Part shown: positions 1 through 9,900 of the stretch, in pieces
How the letters are laid out: every line of letters starts with the position of its first letter
Numbering within the stretch: the first letter of the stretch is position 1
Origin: CAYVUV01 sp964455095
GTDB taxonomy: Bacteria > Desulfobacterota > Binatia > HRBIN30 > CADEER01
Assembly: GCA_964455095.1 (NCBI GenBank)
Contig: CAYVUV010000028.1
Coordinates: 10,028-74,027 of the forward strand
Direction of reading: 5' to 3'
Length of the DNA: 64,000 bases
Notes under the pieces: model-generated
Seen by the model: the letters and a program-made list of their open reading frames with translations, nothing else
What the model was told of the DNA's origin: nothing
Databases searched by the model: none
Program-made: the position numbers and the translations under genes

Positions 1-1149
1 AATGACGGCCTGCGAGACAAGTTGGGACGAATGGCGACGGCGATCAACAATCGCGCGGCGAGCGACCCGCTGTTCCGCTGGACGGCGCAAGTCACCGGCA
101 CCCGCCTGACGATGCTGCCGACCGACCCCGTCGACGACAACTTCTTTTCGGCCCTGTTCGCCGTGAATCCTGTGCTGAACTTCTTGAAGAACGTCAAAGT
201 ATACACGTTGGGAGCCGGAGGCTTCGGTATCGGACAGCAGACTGCCGGGACGGCCGGCAGCGATGGAACCGCCCCTGACGCGACCGACTACGACAACGCG
301 TACCCGATCGTCGACCGGGAGGTCGATCTCTTCAATCTGATGGTCCTGCCGCCGGTTGCGAGTCCCGCCGTGCCGGTCGATGCGGTGTATGCCAACGCGA
401 GCGTGTTCTGCCAGCAACGGCGCGCCTTCCTCCTGATGGACAGCCCGGCATCGTGGACCGACCCGCAATCGGCGACCGCCGGGCTCACCGCGCTCCGCAT
501 CGGGCTGGTCAAGGACTACAGCGCCGTGTTCTTCCCCCGCATCGCGATCAATCAGAACGGTCTGCGGCGCAATATCGGAGCAGCCGGCGCGCTCGCCGGT
601 CTGTTCGGGCGGATCGATGCGACGCGCGGCGTGTGGAAGGCGCCGGCCGGCACGGAAGCCGATTTCCGCGGTATCGTCGGATTGGACCTGCAGTTGTCCG
701 ATCGAGAGAACGGCGTCCTCAACCCGCGCGCGATAAACACGCTGCGCGTCTTCCCGAGCGGCATCGTCAACTGGGGCGCCCGCACGAACCAGGGCGACGA
801 CAACACGCCCCACGACTACAAGTACATCCCGATCCGCCGCCTGGCGTTGTACATCGAGGAGAGTTTGTACCGGGGGCTCAAGTGGGTCGTGTTCGAGCCC
901 AACGACGAGCCGTTGTGGGCTCAGATACGCCTCAACGTCGGTGCCTTCATGCACAACCTCTTCCGTCAGGGAGCGTTCCAGGGTGCCACACCGCGGGACG
1001 CGTACTTCGTCAAGTGCGATGCCGAAACCACGACGCAGAACGACCGAAACCTCGGCATCGTGAACATCTGGGTCGGCTTCGCGCCGTTGAAGCCTGCCGA
1101 GTTCGTGATCCTCTACCTGCAACAGATGGCCGGACAGATCGAAACCTGA
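1..1149 (+). CDS. Contractile tail sheath protein (C-terminal part, 5' truncated)
   Basis: The reading frame is open to the first base of the window, so the gene starts upstream; the internal TTG at 22 is not a convincing start. The protein resembles Pvc2-4/T4 gp18-type sheath subunits, which form the contractile outer cylinder around the tube. The C-terminal block, with a conserved RGVWKAPAG stretch, NPRAINTLR, GIVNWGART, KYIPIRRLALYIEES and WVVFEPNDEPLW, is the highly conserved sheath C-terminal domain. It ends 27 bp before the tube gene, the usual sheath-tube order. The visible 375 residues are probably most but not all of the subunit. Whether a second sheath gene lies upstream cannot be seen. 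Confidence 0.95.
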   Translation, partial: NDGLRDKLGRMATAINNRAASDPLFRWTAQVTGTRLTMLPTDPVDDNFFSALFAVNPVLNFLKNVKVYTLGAGGFGIGQQTAGTAGSDGTAPDATDYDNAYPIVDREVDLFNLMVLPPVASPAVPVDAVYANASVFCQQRRAFLLMDSPASWTDPQSATAGLTALRIGLVKDYSAVFFPRIAINQNGLRRNIGAAGALAGLFGRIDATRGVWKAPAGTEADFRGIVGLDLQLSDRENGVLNPRAINTLRVFPSGIVNWGARTNQGDDNTPHDYKYIPIRRLALYIEESLYRGLKWVVFEPNDEPLWAQIRLNVGAFMHNLFRQGAFQGATPRDAYFVKCDAETTTQNDRNLGIVNIWVGFAPLKPAEFVILYLQQMAGQIET

Positions 1150-1176
1150 AAACGACCACAGCGGAGTTGATAAATC

Positions 1177-1692
1177 ATGGCGGTACAATTTCCCCCCCAG
1201 TTTCCCGTGAACACCAGTCGGTTCGACCCGTACAAGAACATGAAGTTCCGCATCAAATGGGACGGACGTTACGTCGCCGGCGTGAGCAAGATCAGCGCGC
1301 TGAAGCGCAGTACGGAGCCGGTCACGCATCGCGAAGGCGGCGACCCCAGCACCGCGCGGGTCTCACCCAGCGTGTGGAAGTTCGAGCCCATTACGCTGGA
1401 ACGCGGCGTCACGCACGATCTCGAGTTCGAGAAGTGGGCGAACATGATCTACAGCACCGACGGCGATGCCATGATCTCGCTCGAGAAATTCAGGAAGGAC
1501 CTGATCATCGAGCTCCTCAATGAGCAGGGCAATGTCGCCAAGGCCTATAAGGTCTATCGCTGCTGGGTGAGTGAGTATCAGGCATTGCCCGAGCTCGATG
1601 CCAACGCGCACGCCGTCGCCATCGAGCACATGGTGTTGCAGAACGAGGGCTGGGAGCGCGATATCGCCGTGCCCGAACCGAAACAGACGTAG
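1177..1692 (+). CDS. Tail tube protein (T4 gp19/Pvc1-like)
   Basis: 171 aa, the normal size of an inner-tube subunit. The N-terminal FPVNTSRFDPYKNMKFRIKW followed by a VAGVSKISALKRSTE segment and the basic, glycine-rich loop is typical of T4 gp19-family tube proteins in eCIS loci. Hexamers of this protein stack into the rigid needle that is pushed through the target membrane. A GCGGAG element sits about 12 bases before the ATG. The gene lies directly after the sheath gene and before the zinc-ribbon gene. Only one tube gene is visible here, whereas Pvc/AFP loci have two (Pvc1 and Pvc5); a second may lie to the left of the window. Confidence 0.95.
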   Translation: MAVQFPPQFPVNTSRFDPYKNMKFRIKWDGRYVAGVSKISALKRSTEPVTHREGGDPSTARVSPSVWKFEPITLERGVTHDLEFEKWANMIYSTDGDAMISLEKFRKDLIIELLNEQGNVAKAYKVYRCWVSEYQALPELDANAHAVAIEHMVLQNEGWERDIAVPEPKQT

Positions 1693-1700
1693 TCGACGTC

Positions 1701-2423
1701 ATGGTGACCGTGCCACTGCGATTTGCGGGGGAACGGCGGGTCGCGCGGTTGCGTGAATTGACGGGACGCGAGGAGTTCGCCGTCTCGGGTATCAGCACCC
1801 CCCACGCGATCGCCCTGCTCACCGCGCTGCTCGACGACGTGCCGGCGACCGACCTGGTCGCGGCTGATCGCGACCACCTCTTGGCGGTCATGTATCGGCG
1901 CGCCTTCGGCGACCGCATCGAGAGCACGTTCACCTGCGCGCGCTGCAGCCAGCCGTTCGATCTGCATTTTTCCCTGTGTGAATTGCTCGAGTCGGTGGCC
2001 GGGCGCGTAGTTCCCGGCGCGTGGAAGGCACTCGGTGACGGTCGGTTCGAAGGACCCGACGGCACATCGGTGCGGTTACCGACCGGTCACGACGAGCTCG
2101 CCGTAGCCGGCCTCGCGCCCGATGAGGTGGAAGCCTTTCTGCGCAGTCGCGCGGTGGGCAGCGAAGAATTGTTGGAACAGATTGCACCCTTGCTCGATCT
2201 GGAGCTGGTCGCGCGTTGCGCCGAGTGCAAGCACGCCAACACCATTCGGTTCGACGTCCAGAGTTATGTGCTGAGTGCCGTGCTCGCCGCACGCCGTCGC
2301 CTGCTCGCGGAAATCCATCGCGTCGCGCTCGCCTACAACTGGTCGCTCGACGAAATCCTTTCGCTGAGCCGCGGGGACAGACGTCTCTTCGTCGAGCTCA
2401 TCGAGAACGAGCGGGCTTCGTAA
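1701..2423 (+). CDS. Zinc-ribbon eCIS/phage baseplate-associated protein (T4 gp26-like chaperone candidate)
   Basis: 240 aa. Two CxxC knuckles are visible (C79/C82 in FTCARCSQPF and C173/C176 in ARCAECKHAN), about 90 residues apart, so the protein probably folds around a bound metal. Proteins of this kind follow the tube gene in many eCIS loci and are usually annotated as T4-type baseplate hub assembly chaperones. That role is from family knowledge and is not shown here. The gene begins 8 bp after the tube stop and its TAA overlaps the next ATG (TAATG), so the two are likely translationally coupled. The C-terminal third, with YNWSLDEILSLSRGDRRLF, resembles the last helices of hub chaperones. 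Confidence 0.7.
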   Translation: MVTVPLRFAGERRVARLRELTGREEFAVSGISTPHAIALLTALLDDVPATDLVAADRDHLLAVMYRRAFGDRIESTFTCARCSQPFDLHFSLCELLESVAGRVVPGAWKALGDGRFEGPDGTSVRLPTGHDELAVAGLAPDEVEAFLRSRAVGSEELLEQIAPLLDLELVARCAECKHANTIRFDVQSYVLSAVLAARRRLLAEIHRVALAYNWSLDEILSLSRGDRRLFVELIENERAS

Positions 2424-3253
2424 TGAAGAGCTATTTCGCCCGACTCGCCGATCGTGCGATCGACATGCCGGCGCCGGCAGCCGCCGGCGCCGGCAAGGTG
2501 GCGGATCCCTTCGACGTCGTAGCTCCCCCTGAACCGGCACAGCCGTCGTCCGACGACGCAGCGCGCATGAGGTCAAGCGTTTCCGCTCTGGTCGCGGAGT
2601 CAGAAGCGGCACCCATGCCGGTGCGCAAGCCCGCCGAGCCTCCGACGCTCGCGACGCGCAGTGACACGGAAACGCCGCCGCGTGAGGACACGGTTCAGAG
2701 CGGAGCCGCTCCCCTCCCCCCTCCGATCGATGAATCGCGCGCGCCAACGCGTCCCCGCGTGCCGGCTGAACCGATTTCCACCGACAACGCCCTGTCCCCG
2801 CCCATGTCGCGAGCGGACCTGTTGCCGCCACAACCCGCAGCGATTGGCGAGACGAATAGGGCCGGCACGGAGCCCGCTCGTCTCGCTCCGGTGGAAGAGC
2901 GGCGCGATGAGTCTGGACGGCTTCGCAAGGCGGATCAGTTCATGCAGCAGGTGCTCGATCGCCCGCAGGCGCGTCTGCCGGAAGCTGACGCAGTCACGGC
3001 CGATCCGCCTGCAGCGGAGCTCCGTCCACCGCCCGATCCCGTGTTGCGCTTGCAGCCCATGGAGGCGGCACCGCGCACGGTTGAAGCGCCATTGGAACCG
3101 CCGGCGCTCGTGATCGGCACGATCACCGTGGAAGTCGTCCCACCAGCACCGGTGCTTCCGGCGCCACGTCCTCAGGTCGTGGTCATCCGCGGCGCGTCCG
3201 CCGAACGGCCCCGCGTTCGCTCCAGTCGGAGGTTCGGCCTCGGCCAGTGGTGA
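2423..3253 (+). CDS. Proline-rich, probably disordered eCIS protein of unknown function
   Basis: The ATG at 2423 overlaps the preceding stop codon, giving 276 aa; a longer upstream reading of the same frame would only duplicate the previous gene. The body is dominated by Pro, Ala, Glu and Arg (for example APPEPAQPS, PPLEPPAL and VPPAPVLPAPRP), with no predicted membrane segment, ending in a basic tail. A short ordered N-terminus (MKSYFARLADRAIDMP) may dock to another subunit. Such low-complexity proteins are common at this position in eCIS loci. It could be a linker, a short tape measure or an assembly factor. I do not recognise a family. Confidence 0.75.
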   Translation: MKSYFARLADRAIDMPAPAAAGAGKVADPFDVVAPPEPAQPSSDDAARMRSSVSALVAESEAAPMPVRKPAEPPTLATRSDTETPPREDTVQSGAAPLPPPIDESRAPTRPRVPAEPISTDNALSPPMSRADLLPPQPAAIGETNRAGTEPARLAPVEERRDESGRLRKADQFMQQVLDRPQARLPEADAVTADPPAAELRPPPDPVLRLQPMEAAPRTVEAPLEPPALVIGTITVEVVPPAPVLPAPRPQVVVIRGASAERPRVRSSRRFGLGQW

Positions 3254-3259
3254 TTTGCC

Positions 3260-4567
3260 ATGCTCATCGATCTGTCGCTCGTCACCACGACCATGCTGCG
3301 TTTGCTCCAGTTTCGAGTGGACGCGTTGTGGGCGACGTTCTTTCCGCCACTTTCCGCACCACCGATCACCTATTCGGGCGTCGAGAGCGCGCTCCTGACG
3401 GACGAAAATGCCTTGGGCTTCTTCCTTTACCACCTGGGCGAAGACCCGCACTTCAAGAATCAACCACCCTACTACCCGGACCAGCCGGCGGTGCGTTTCA
3501 CGCCGATGGGACTGCAACTCCAGTATCAGCTGGTTGCACACACCAGCGATATGGCCGGTAGTAACCCAAACCTAACCGCTTTGCGCAGCCAGAAGTTGTT
3601 CGGCCTCGCCCTGAAGACCTTGCACGACTATCCGAGCATCGACCGCGATACCAAGATCGCCGGAACGACCGTTTTCCCACCCGAGCTCGACAAGACGGAC
3701 AATGTCCTGCGCGTTACCTTGCGGAGCGTCACTGCCAACGAAGCGACGAACTTCTGGACTGCTGGCACACAGGGGATACGCCTCGCAGCTTACTATGAAG
3801 TGAATACCGTGCTGCTCGAGCCGGACCGGCCACAGGCGTTCGGCGGCCGCGTGCTGCGTTACGGTGTGCACATCTTCGTCAATGGCGCGCCCCGTCTCGA
3901 CGCGAGCCGGAGCACCGTCGTCTTCCGCATTCCTGGCGAAATGCTCGACCGCACCGCGGAGGTGCAACCGGGCGAAGCGGCCAGCGGGGAGAACCTCAAG
4001 CTCGAAGGCGTCGACTTGAACGGTGACGTCACCACCCTCCTCATCAACAGGGCAGGCTGGAAGACGCCGGAGGAAGTGGGGATCGACTGGGGCGTGGTCG
4101 CCGGTGCGGATGTGATCGCCGCCCAGGTGCGCGATCGTGCTGGCGGTCGCGACGTCGTTCCGGGTGTATACACGGCTGCAGCACGCGTGACGCGCAACCG
4201 GCGCATGCCAGACGGCAGCATGCGGGCCTTTTCACAGACCTCCAATGAAGTGCCGTTCACCGTTGCACCCAGCGTCACCACTCCGGCGCACAATGTGGTT
4301 GCCACCGCGGTCGGAAACGTGGTGACAGTCACGGGCGGCCGCTTTCAGCATCCAGACATCGCCAAAGAGAACGTGCGCGTCACGGTGGGAGCCGTGTCGA
4401 TCCCGCTCCAGCCGAGCGGTCCGTTAACTGCCGGGCATTTCGAAGTCAGTGCGACGCAGCTGAAGTTTCAGTTCCCGATCGCCGGCCTCACGCCGGGTGA
4501 TGTCCTGCCGTTGCGCATTATCGTGAACGGGGCGGAAAACGCGCCGCGGTGGGTGCGTGTGCCATGA
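3260..4567 (+). CDS. Pvc16-like (DUF4255) sheath/tube terminator protein
   Basis: 435 aa. The N-terminal about 190 residues (LIDLSLVTTTMLRLLQ, then a LTDENALGFFLYHLGED segment and QLVAHTSD) match the Pvc16 N-terminal domain family (formerly DUF4255), the hexameric cap that terminates the tube and sheath at the distal end in Pvc-type particles. After residue ~200 the chain continues with immunoglobulin-like beta sandwiches, including a repeat-like segment around residue 330-430 (VVATAVGNVVTVTGGRF), which is longer than the minimal cap. The gene starts 6 bp after the proline-rich gene and its TGA overlaps the ATG of the ATPase gene. The extra beta domains may be exposed on the particle; that is inference. 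Confidence 0.9.
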   Translation: MLIDLSLVTTTMLRLLQFRVDALWATFFPPLSAPPITYSGVESALLTDENALGFFLYHLGEDPHFKNQPPYYPDQPAVRFTPMGLQLQYQLVAHTSDMAGSNPNLTALRSQKLFGLALKTLHDYPSIDRDTKIAGTTVFPPELDKTDNVLRVTLRSVTANEATNFWTAGTQGIRLAAYYEVNTVLLEPDRPQAFGGRVLRYGVHIFVNGAPRLDASRSTVVFRIPGEMLDRTAEVQPGEAASGENLKLEGVDLNGDVTTLLINRAGWKTPEEVGIDWGVVAGADVIAAQVRDRAGGRDVVPGVYTAAARVTRNRRMPDGSMRAFSQTSNEVPFTVAPSVTTPAHNVVATAVGNVVTVTGGRFQHPDIAKENVRVTVGAVSIPLQPSGPLTAGHFEVSATQLKFQFPIAGLTPGDVLPLRIIVNGAENAPRWVRVP

Positions 4568-6729
4568 GCACCGCTCGGCAAGACTCCGCAAAACGGAAGG
4601 CTCCGCGTCGCAAGGCGCAGCCGCGCCGCGCGCGTACGTCACATCGCGCCAAAGTCGCCGCACCCAGCGCCGACGTGGCGGAGTCGGAATTGATGACTCT
4701 CTGGTTCCGCTTGCTGGCGCGTTGTCGCGGCGCATGGTTGCAGCATCTCTGGCTCCTCGAAGGCTCATCCGACGGCCGCGCAACCGTCACGCACGCGGAG
4801 CTCGCCGGCCTGCTTGCCGATCAGGATTCACTGGGCGAGGAAACGTCGTGGTCCCAGACGCAAGAGCCCGTCTCTCGCTGGCGAGACGAGGCGCAGAAAA
4901 CCTGGCAGGCATTGAACGATCTGCCCCACTCGCGGTGCGCGCGACTGAGTCGTATCTTCGGACTGAGCCAAGAGGAAGTCGACCTGCTGCGCCTGTGCGC
5001 AGCGGTCGCGTTCGATCCCGCGCTCGGACGGGTGTGCGCGTACCTGCAGGATCATTCCGGGCGCACGTACATCACGGAACCCCTTGCCGCGCGACTACTG
5101 AAACTTGGGCGATCGAGCGTGTGGCCTTCCGAGATGAATGTGTTTCGCTGGGAGCTCATCCAACGCCGCGACGCCGGCCTGAGCGAACCGAACGCGCTCA
5201 GCTGCGATCCACAGGTGCGCGATTGGTTGCTCGGCCGGAGCACGCTCGATGAAACACTTCTGTGCGGCGTACGCACGGTCAATCCAGGCCGATCCGCGCT
5301 CCCCGAGTGGCCGGTCGACGAAATCGCCGCGTGGATTGCGGAGGCGCTGCAGCACGCCGATCCGCCGCGGCTGCGTGTCGTTGTCACGGCACCCGCCGGC
5401 GGCGGTAAGCGTACGTTTGCGAGCTTGGTCGCGCGGAAGCTGGGAATGCAGCTGCTGCTCATCGATGCCGACGGGGTCGACGATGCCGGCTGGACACGCC
5501 TCTTTTGGCACGGCCAACGCCAGGCATTTCTCGACGCCGCCGCTTTGGCTTGGATCGGTCACGGGGCCTCGCACCGTCGGTGGCCGGCAAACGCGCCCTT
5601 CTTTCCGGCGCAGTTCGTCCTGTGCGAACCCGGGTCGGAGCCGGCGCGGATCGCCGGCGCAACGGACCGCCACGTGCGCTTGCGTGTGCCGGAAGCACGC
5701 ACGCGCAAACGATTATGGCAGCACAGCTCGCCGGGTGCCGCGGAGTGGCCCGCCGACGAGCTGCGACAACTCGCCGAACGCCACAGCGTCTGGCCCGGCG
5801 ATATCGAACAGGCAGGTCGACTCGGCGCGCGGACACCCGCAGAGACGGGTGCGCTGGTGCGCGAAGCGGCGCGCTCCCGTTTCGGCCACCTCGCCGAGAT
5901 TCTCGAGTGCCCGTTCACAACGGACGACCTTGTCCTTCCGGAAGGATTGCAGCAGATATTGGACGCAATTGCGTTCGAGGCCGCCGACCGCGCCGCCTTC
6001 TGGCGCCAACCCGAGGCGCGTCGTCTCTTCCCGCAGGGCCGCGCGCTCATTGCATTGTTCAGCGGCCCGTCGGGAACCGGAAAGACAATGGCCGCGCAGG
6101 TCATCGCGGCGCGCCTGGGGCAGGATCTGTGCCGCGTCAATCTGGCTCAGCTCGTGAGCAAGTGGGTCGGCGAAACACCCAAGAACGTCGAACAGGTCAT
6201 TCGCGTCGCGGCGGAGAACGACGTCGTGCTGCTGTTCGATGAAGCCGACGCGCTGTTTGCGAAGCGCGCCACCGAGATTCGCGACGCGCAGGACAAGTTC
6301 GCCAATACCGACGCCGCGTATCTTTTGCAGGCGATCGAGAGCTACCCGGGGATCGCCATTCTGGCCACCAATCTCAAAGCCAATATCGACCCCGCGTTCG
6401 TCCGCCGCATTCGTTATGTCGCGGATTTCCTCAAGCCCAACCCCACCCTGCAGCGGACATTGTGGATGAAGCTGGTGACGTCTCTCGCTGGGGAGTCGCG
6501 CGCACGCGCCCTGGCTCCCGCGTTGGATGTGCTGAGCACAGTGGCAGACGCGACCGGCGCTCAGATCAAGTACGCGGTGCTGGCGGGACTGTTCGCCGCC
6601 CGAGCACAGAAGACAGACATCAATGTCCGCCACCTGCTGACCGGACTGGATCGCGAGCTGATCAAGGAAGGTCGCGGCATCGCTCCGCGCGAGCGCGAAC
6701 GCATCTTGAGCATGGAGGACGTTCGATGA
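4564..6729 (+). CDS. eCIS AAA+ ATPase (Pvc15-like)
   Basis: The ATG at 4564 forms an ATGA overlap with the cap gene and gives 721 aa. Two AAA modules are present. The first (about residues 260-400) has only a degenerate Walker A (APAGGGKR near 275-282). The second is intact, with Walker A SGPSGTGKT at 500-508, Walker B VVLLFDEADALF from ~554 and a sensor segment ILATNLKANIDPAFVRRIR. The basic N-terminus (KRKAPRRKAQPRRART) is probably disordered. Pvc15-type ATPases are required for particle assembly or cargo loading in eCIS. The order cap-ATPase-DUF4157 protein is typical of DUF4157-type loci, which supports a link to effector loading. Confidence 0.95.
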   Translation: MSTARQDSAKRKAPRRKAQPRRARTSHRAKVAAPSADVAESELMTLWFRLLARCRGAWLQHLWLLEGSSDGRATVTHAELAGLLADQDSLGEETSWSQTQEPVSRWRDEAQKTWQALNDLPHSRCARLSRIFGLSQEEVDLLRLCAAVAFDPALGRVCAYLQDHSGRTYITEPLAARLLKLGRSSVWPSEMNVFRWELIQRRDAGLSEPNALSCDPQVRDWLLGRSTLDETLLCGVRTVNPGRSALPEWPVDEIAAWIAEALQHADPPRLRVVVTAPAGGGKRTFASLVARKLGMQLLLIDADGVDDAGWTRLFWHGQRQAFLDAAALAWIGHGASHRRWPANAPFFPAQFVLCEPGSEPARIAGATDRHVRLRVPEARTRKRLWQHSSPGAAEWPADELRQLAERHSVWPGDIEQAGRLGARTPAETGALVREAARSRFGHLAEILECPFTTDDLVLPEGLQQILDAIAFEAADRAAFWRQPEARRLFPQGRALIALFSGPSGTGKTMAAQVIAARLGQDLCRVNLAQLVSKWVGETPKNVEQVIRVAAENDVVLLFDEADALFAKRATEIRDAQDKFANTDAAYLLQAIESYPGIAILATNLKANIDPAFVRRIRYVADFLKPNPTLQRTLWMKLVTSLAGESRARALAPALDVLSTVADATGAQIKYAVLAGLFAARAQKTDINVRHLLTGLDRELIKEGRGIAPRERERILSMEDVR

Positions 6730-6968
6730 AGCGCGGCAGTGTGCGCATCGATGCGTTGCGACTCAGAGCTCCTGGTTTGACCCGCGAGGAGGCGCGGCAG
6801 TTGGGTGACGCGACGGCACGCGGACTGGATGCCCTGTCGAGACAACCAGTCATGCCGGGACGCATCGCGCGGCTCTCTCTGCGCGTTCAGTCTCACGGGC
6901 CTGTATCCGCCGGCCAGATCGCGGATGCCATCGTCACGAAAATTTCCCAGCGGAAACCGCAGGCGTGA
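6726..6968 (+). CDS. Small eCIS protein, unknown function
   Basis: 80 aa, starting in an ATGA overlap with the ATPase gene; its TGA overlaps the start of the next gene, so it is embedded in a coupled three-gene unit. The sequence is basic with one or two amphipathic helices (LTREEARQLGDATARGLDAL and GQIADAIVTKI) around a short beta-type segment (RIARLSLRVQ). No family is recognised. Its location between ATPase and DUF4157 cargo suggests a loading adaptor or chaperone, but only position supports that. Confidence 0.75.
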   Translation: MKRGSVRIDALRLRAPGLTREEARQLGDATARGLDALSRQPVMPGRIARLSLRVQSHGPVSAGQIADAIVTKISQRKPQA

Positions 6969-9900
6969 TGCAAGCTAGGGCTGCAAAAAAGACTTCTACG
7001 GCTAGCCCCGCTGTCCGTGACAGCGCGCCCGCCGGCCACGTCGAGAGACCACATGGGGCAGCGAATCGTCATCGGCAAAGCACGCCGGCGGCGCGCGAGG
7101 CGCTGCATGCCGAGCATCCGGCGCCATCACCCGCCGTGCCGATACAAGCGTCCGGCCTGCTGCTCCAGCGAAAATGCGACTGTGCCGGAAGCTCGAACGG
7201 CGAGTGTGAGACCTGCCGCAAGGGGCTGTTGTTGCGCCGCTCATCCGGCCCGGCTCCAGGTGCTATCCCGCCAGCTGTACGCGGGATTCTTGCTGCGCCC
7301 GGACGCCCGCTCGATTCTGAGACTCGCAACGTGATGGAACGGCGATTCGGTCAGGACTTCAGCGGGGTCCGCGTCCATGACGGAGCTGCTGCCGCTGAAT
7401 CCGCAAGGGCGGTGTCAGCGCAAGCCTACACTGTGGGGCAGGACATCGTATTCGGCTCGGGTCGATATGCGCCGCATTCCCATTCTGGGCGCCATCTGCT
7501 CGCGCATGAATTGGCGCACACCGTCCAGCAGCGAGGAATTCAGCGCAGCGGTATCGACGGCGTCTCCATTCCTTTGGCCAGTGAGAATCAGCGGCTCGAG
7601 CAGGAAGCCGAGCATGCTGCGAATGCGGTTTCAGACGGCCAATCTGTATCCGGGTTCGGGGCGACAACAGCCGGTCCCGTGCTTTCCCGGCAGGCTGATA
7701 CCGCAGCCACAGGTGGCGGCGAGGGCGCGACCGCTCCCGGGCCGACGCGTACGTGGGAGACGCTGGCCACTCCGCTCGATGTGGGCAATGGCGTGCAAAT
7801 CACAGCTCGGCAGGATGAGGGAACCGGGGTTGTTGCCTTTCGCGTCAACAAATTCCTTCTGCCTGCGATCAAGGGGCGAGTGCTGGAATTCTACCGCGCG
7901 AAAGCCAACGCTCAAGCCCTTGAAGCGACAGTCGGATTCACCGGGCGTGTTCCAAACGCCGGGCTTTGGCAGTCACGCGATTCTACCGGTGACTTGCGCG
8001 CGAGCTGGCTGGGCAAGCTCGGCTGGACCGGGGCGGACGCCGCCGAGAATTGGTTTCAAGCGGGTGGGCGGCAGGCCCAGGGGAATAGTCAGGCCTTCTC
8101 TCCGGCGCTGGCGAGCGGCACGACCTGCCAGATGGACCACATCGTCGAGCTCCAACTGGGCGGGACGAACACACGGAACAATATTCAAGTCCTCGATCCC
8201 GTCGAAAACCAGCAGAGCGGAAGAGACATCCGCGTGTGGGTCCTCGACTTGGCGAAACGAGCAAGAGAGACGCTCAATCCGAAGCCGGATTTCATCCTGT
8301 TGCATTTCGACGCGGTTGAGCAGCAAGGCAGCGTTGCTGAGTTTTCTGCCTGTCCGCAGCCGGGTCAGGCGACGAAATGCATCGACGTGGAAGGGTGCGC
8401 GACGACGCGGCGCGTTGAAGCGTCCGCGGCGGCAGCCGGAATGGAGGCCTATGCGGTGGCGGCCGGCGGAGCGAGCGACGTCCTGCGGGTCTTACCGCCG
8501 CCGAACCCCAGCGATCTGACCGGTGACGAAAATCGCGCGCCGCGTCAAATCGTCGCGGGAATGCTCCTCAACACCCTCCAAAGAGGCACGAATAACACCG
8601 GCGACGTCATCTCTGCTGAATTCGATTCGGACAATCTCATCAAGAATGCCGGCCGAACACGCGTTCCAATCGACGTCACGCAACGGCCATCCAACCTGCA
8701 GTTCTCGGTCAATGCCGAAAATCGAAATCTAACGCTCACCCAACCAAGGAACCCGGCTGTGGATTTCGTGTATCCATTCCTTAGCCGCGGTCACCTCAAT
8801 CTGACCTACGATCCGGACGCAGGAGTCGGCGCTACCGGAACGCTCACGCCGAGCCTGCCGCTGCTCAGTCGAGTTCCGTTTCACCTCGATCTCAACCGCG
8901 AACGGTTGCGGGCGGAGATGCGCGCCGATCCTGCGGAGCTACGCTCGCCGATTCCCGGTTTACGATTTACCGAGCTAAGCCTCGGCGCCGACTTGCTGCC
9001 GGAGTTCAATCCCACTGGTCGGATCGCGTTTGTCATTGGACCCGAGGGGCGCCCGTTCCTCAATGGGATACTCGAAGCAAGTTACGACAACGGCTTCGTC
9101 CTGGACGGGGATCTATTTGCAAACATTCCTGGAACCGACCGCGCACAAGGCCATGTGCAGTATCGAAACCGGCAATGGTCGGGTTTCGTGCTCGTCGAAA
9201 GCACAAAGATCCGTCTTCCCGGTTTCCAACGCGGCGAGTTGCGTGTGGATTTCAATCCGGATGGCACGATCCGACCCAGTGGTGCGGTCGACCTGTTGAT
9301 CTTGGGCAATCCCGTCGCCTTGCGAGCCGCCTACCAAGACGGGCGGTTCATTCTGACCGGCGACGCCACTCTGCGCGTACCGAATCTGCAGCCGGTGAAC
9401 GTATCGCTGCGACACGATGGCGAGCATCTCTCGGGCTCGGCGCGAACTGCCATCGCGATTGGCGGACTGACCGGCACTGTGCTGGTCCGCTATCGCGATG
9501 GACTGCTGTCGGGTCAGGGAACCGCGGCAATCCAGCGGGGTCGCGCCAGCGGTAACATCAATCTCAACATCAGCGAAGCCGGCGAGCTGTTCGGTGAGGG
9601 CAGCGCGACCGTACGGCTGACGGATAACCTCGTCGGTAACGTGGGTATCGTCAAGCCGGAGCGAGGGCCGCTCCGCGTCCGCGGTGAGATGCGCTTCCCG
9701 AACGCGATCATCCTCTTCCGCGGCATAGAGCGCAGCCATACGCTATTTGAACGCACCCTCGAATTCGGAATTCCTGGTCTTTCCATACCGGTCGTAAACG
9801 TGGGGGTGATCGCCACACTGACCGGTAGACTCTCAGTCGGCTACGGGTTTGGTCCTGCGACCCTCAATAACGTTCACGTTGGCGTCGGGTTCAACCCGCT

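Noticed and set aside
7377..8519. 380-aa open frame within the DUF4157 gene
   Set aside because: Same-strand shadow with Arg/Ser-rich composition; no start signal and no family resemblance.
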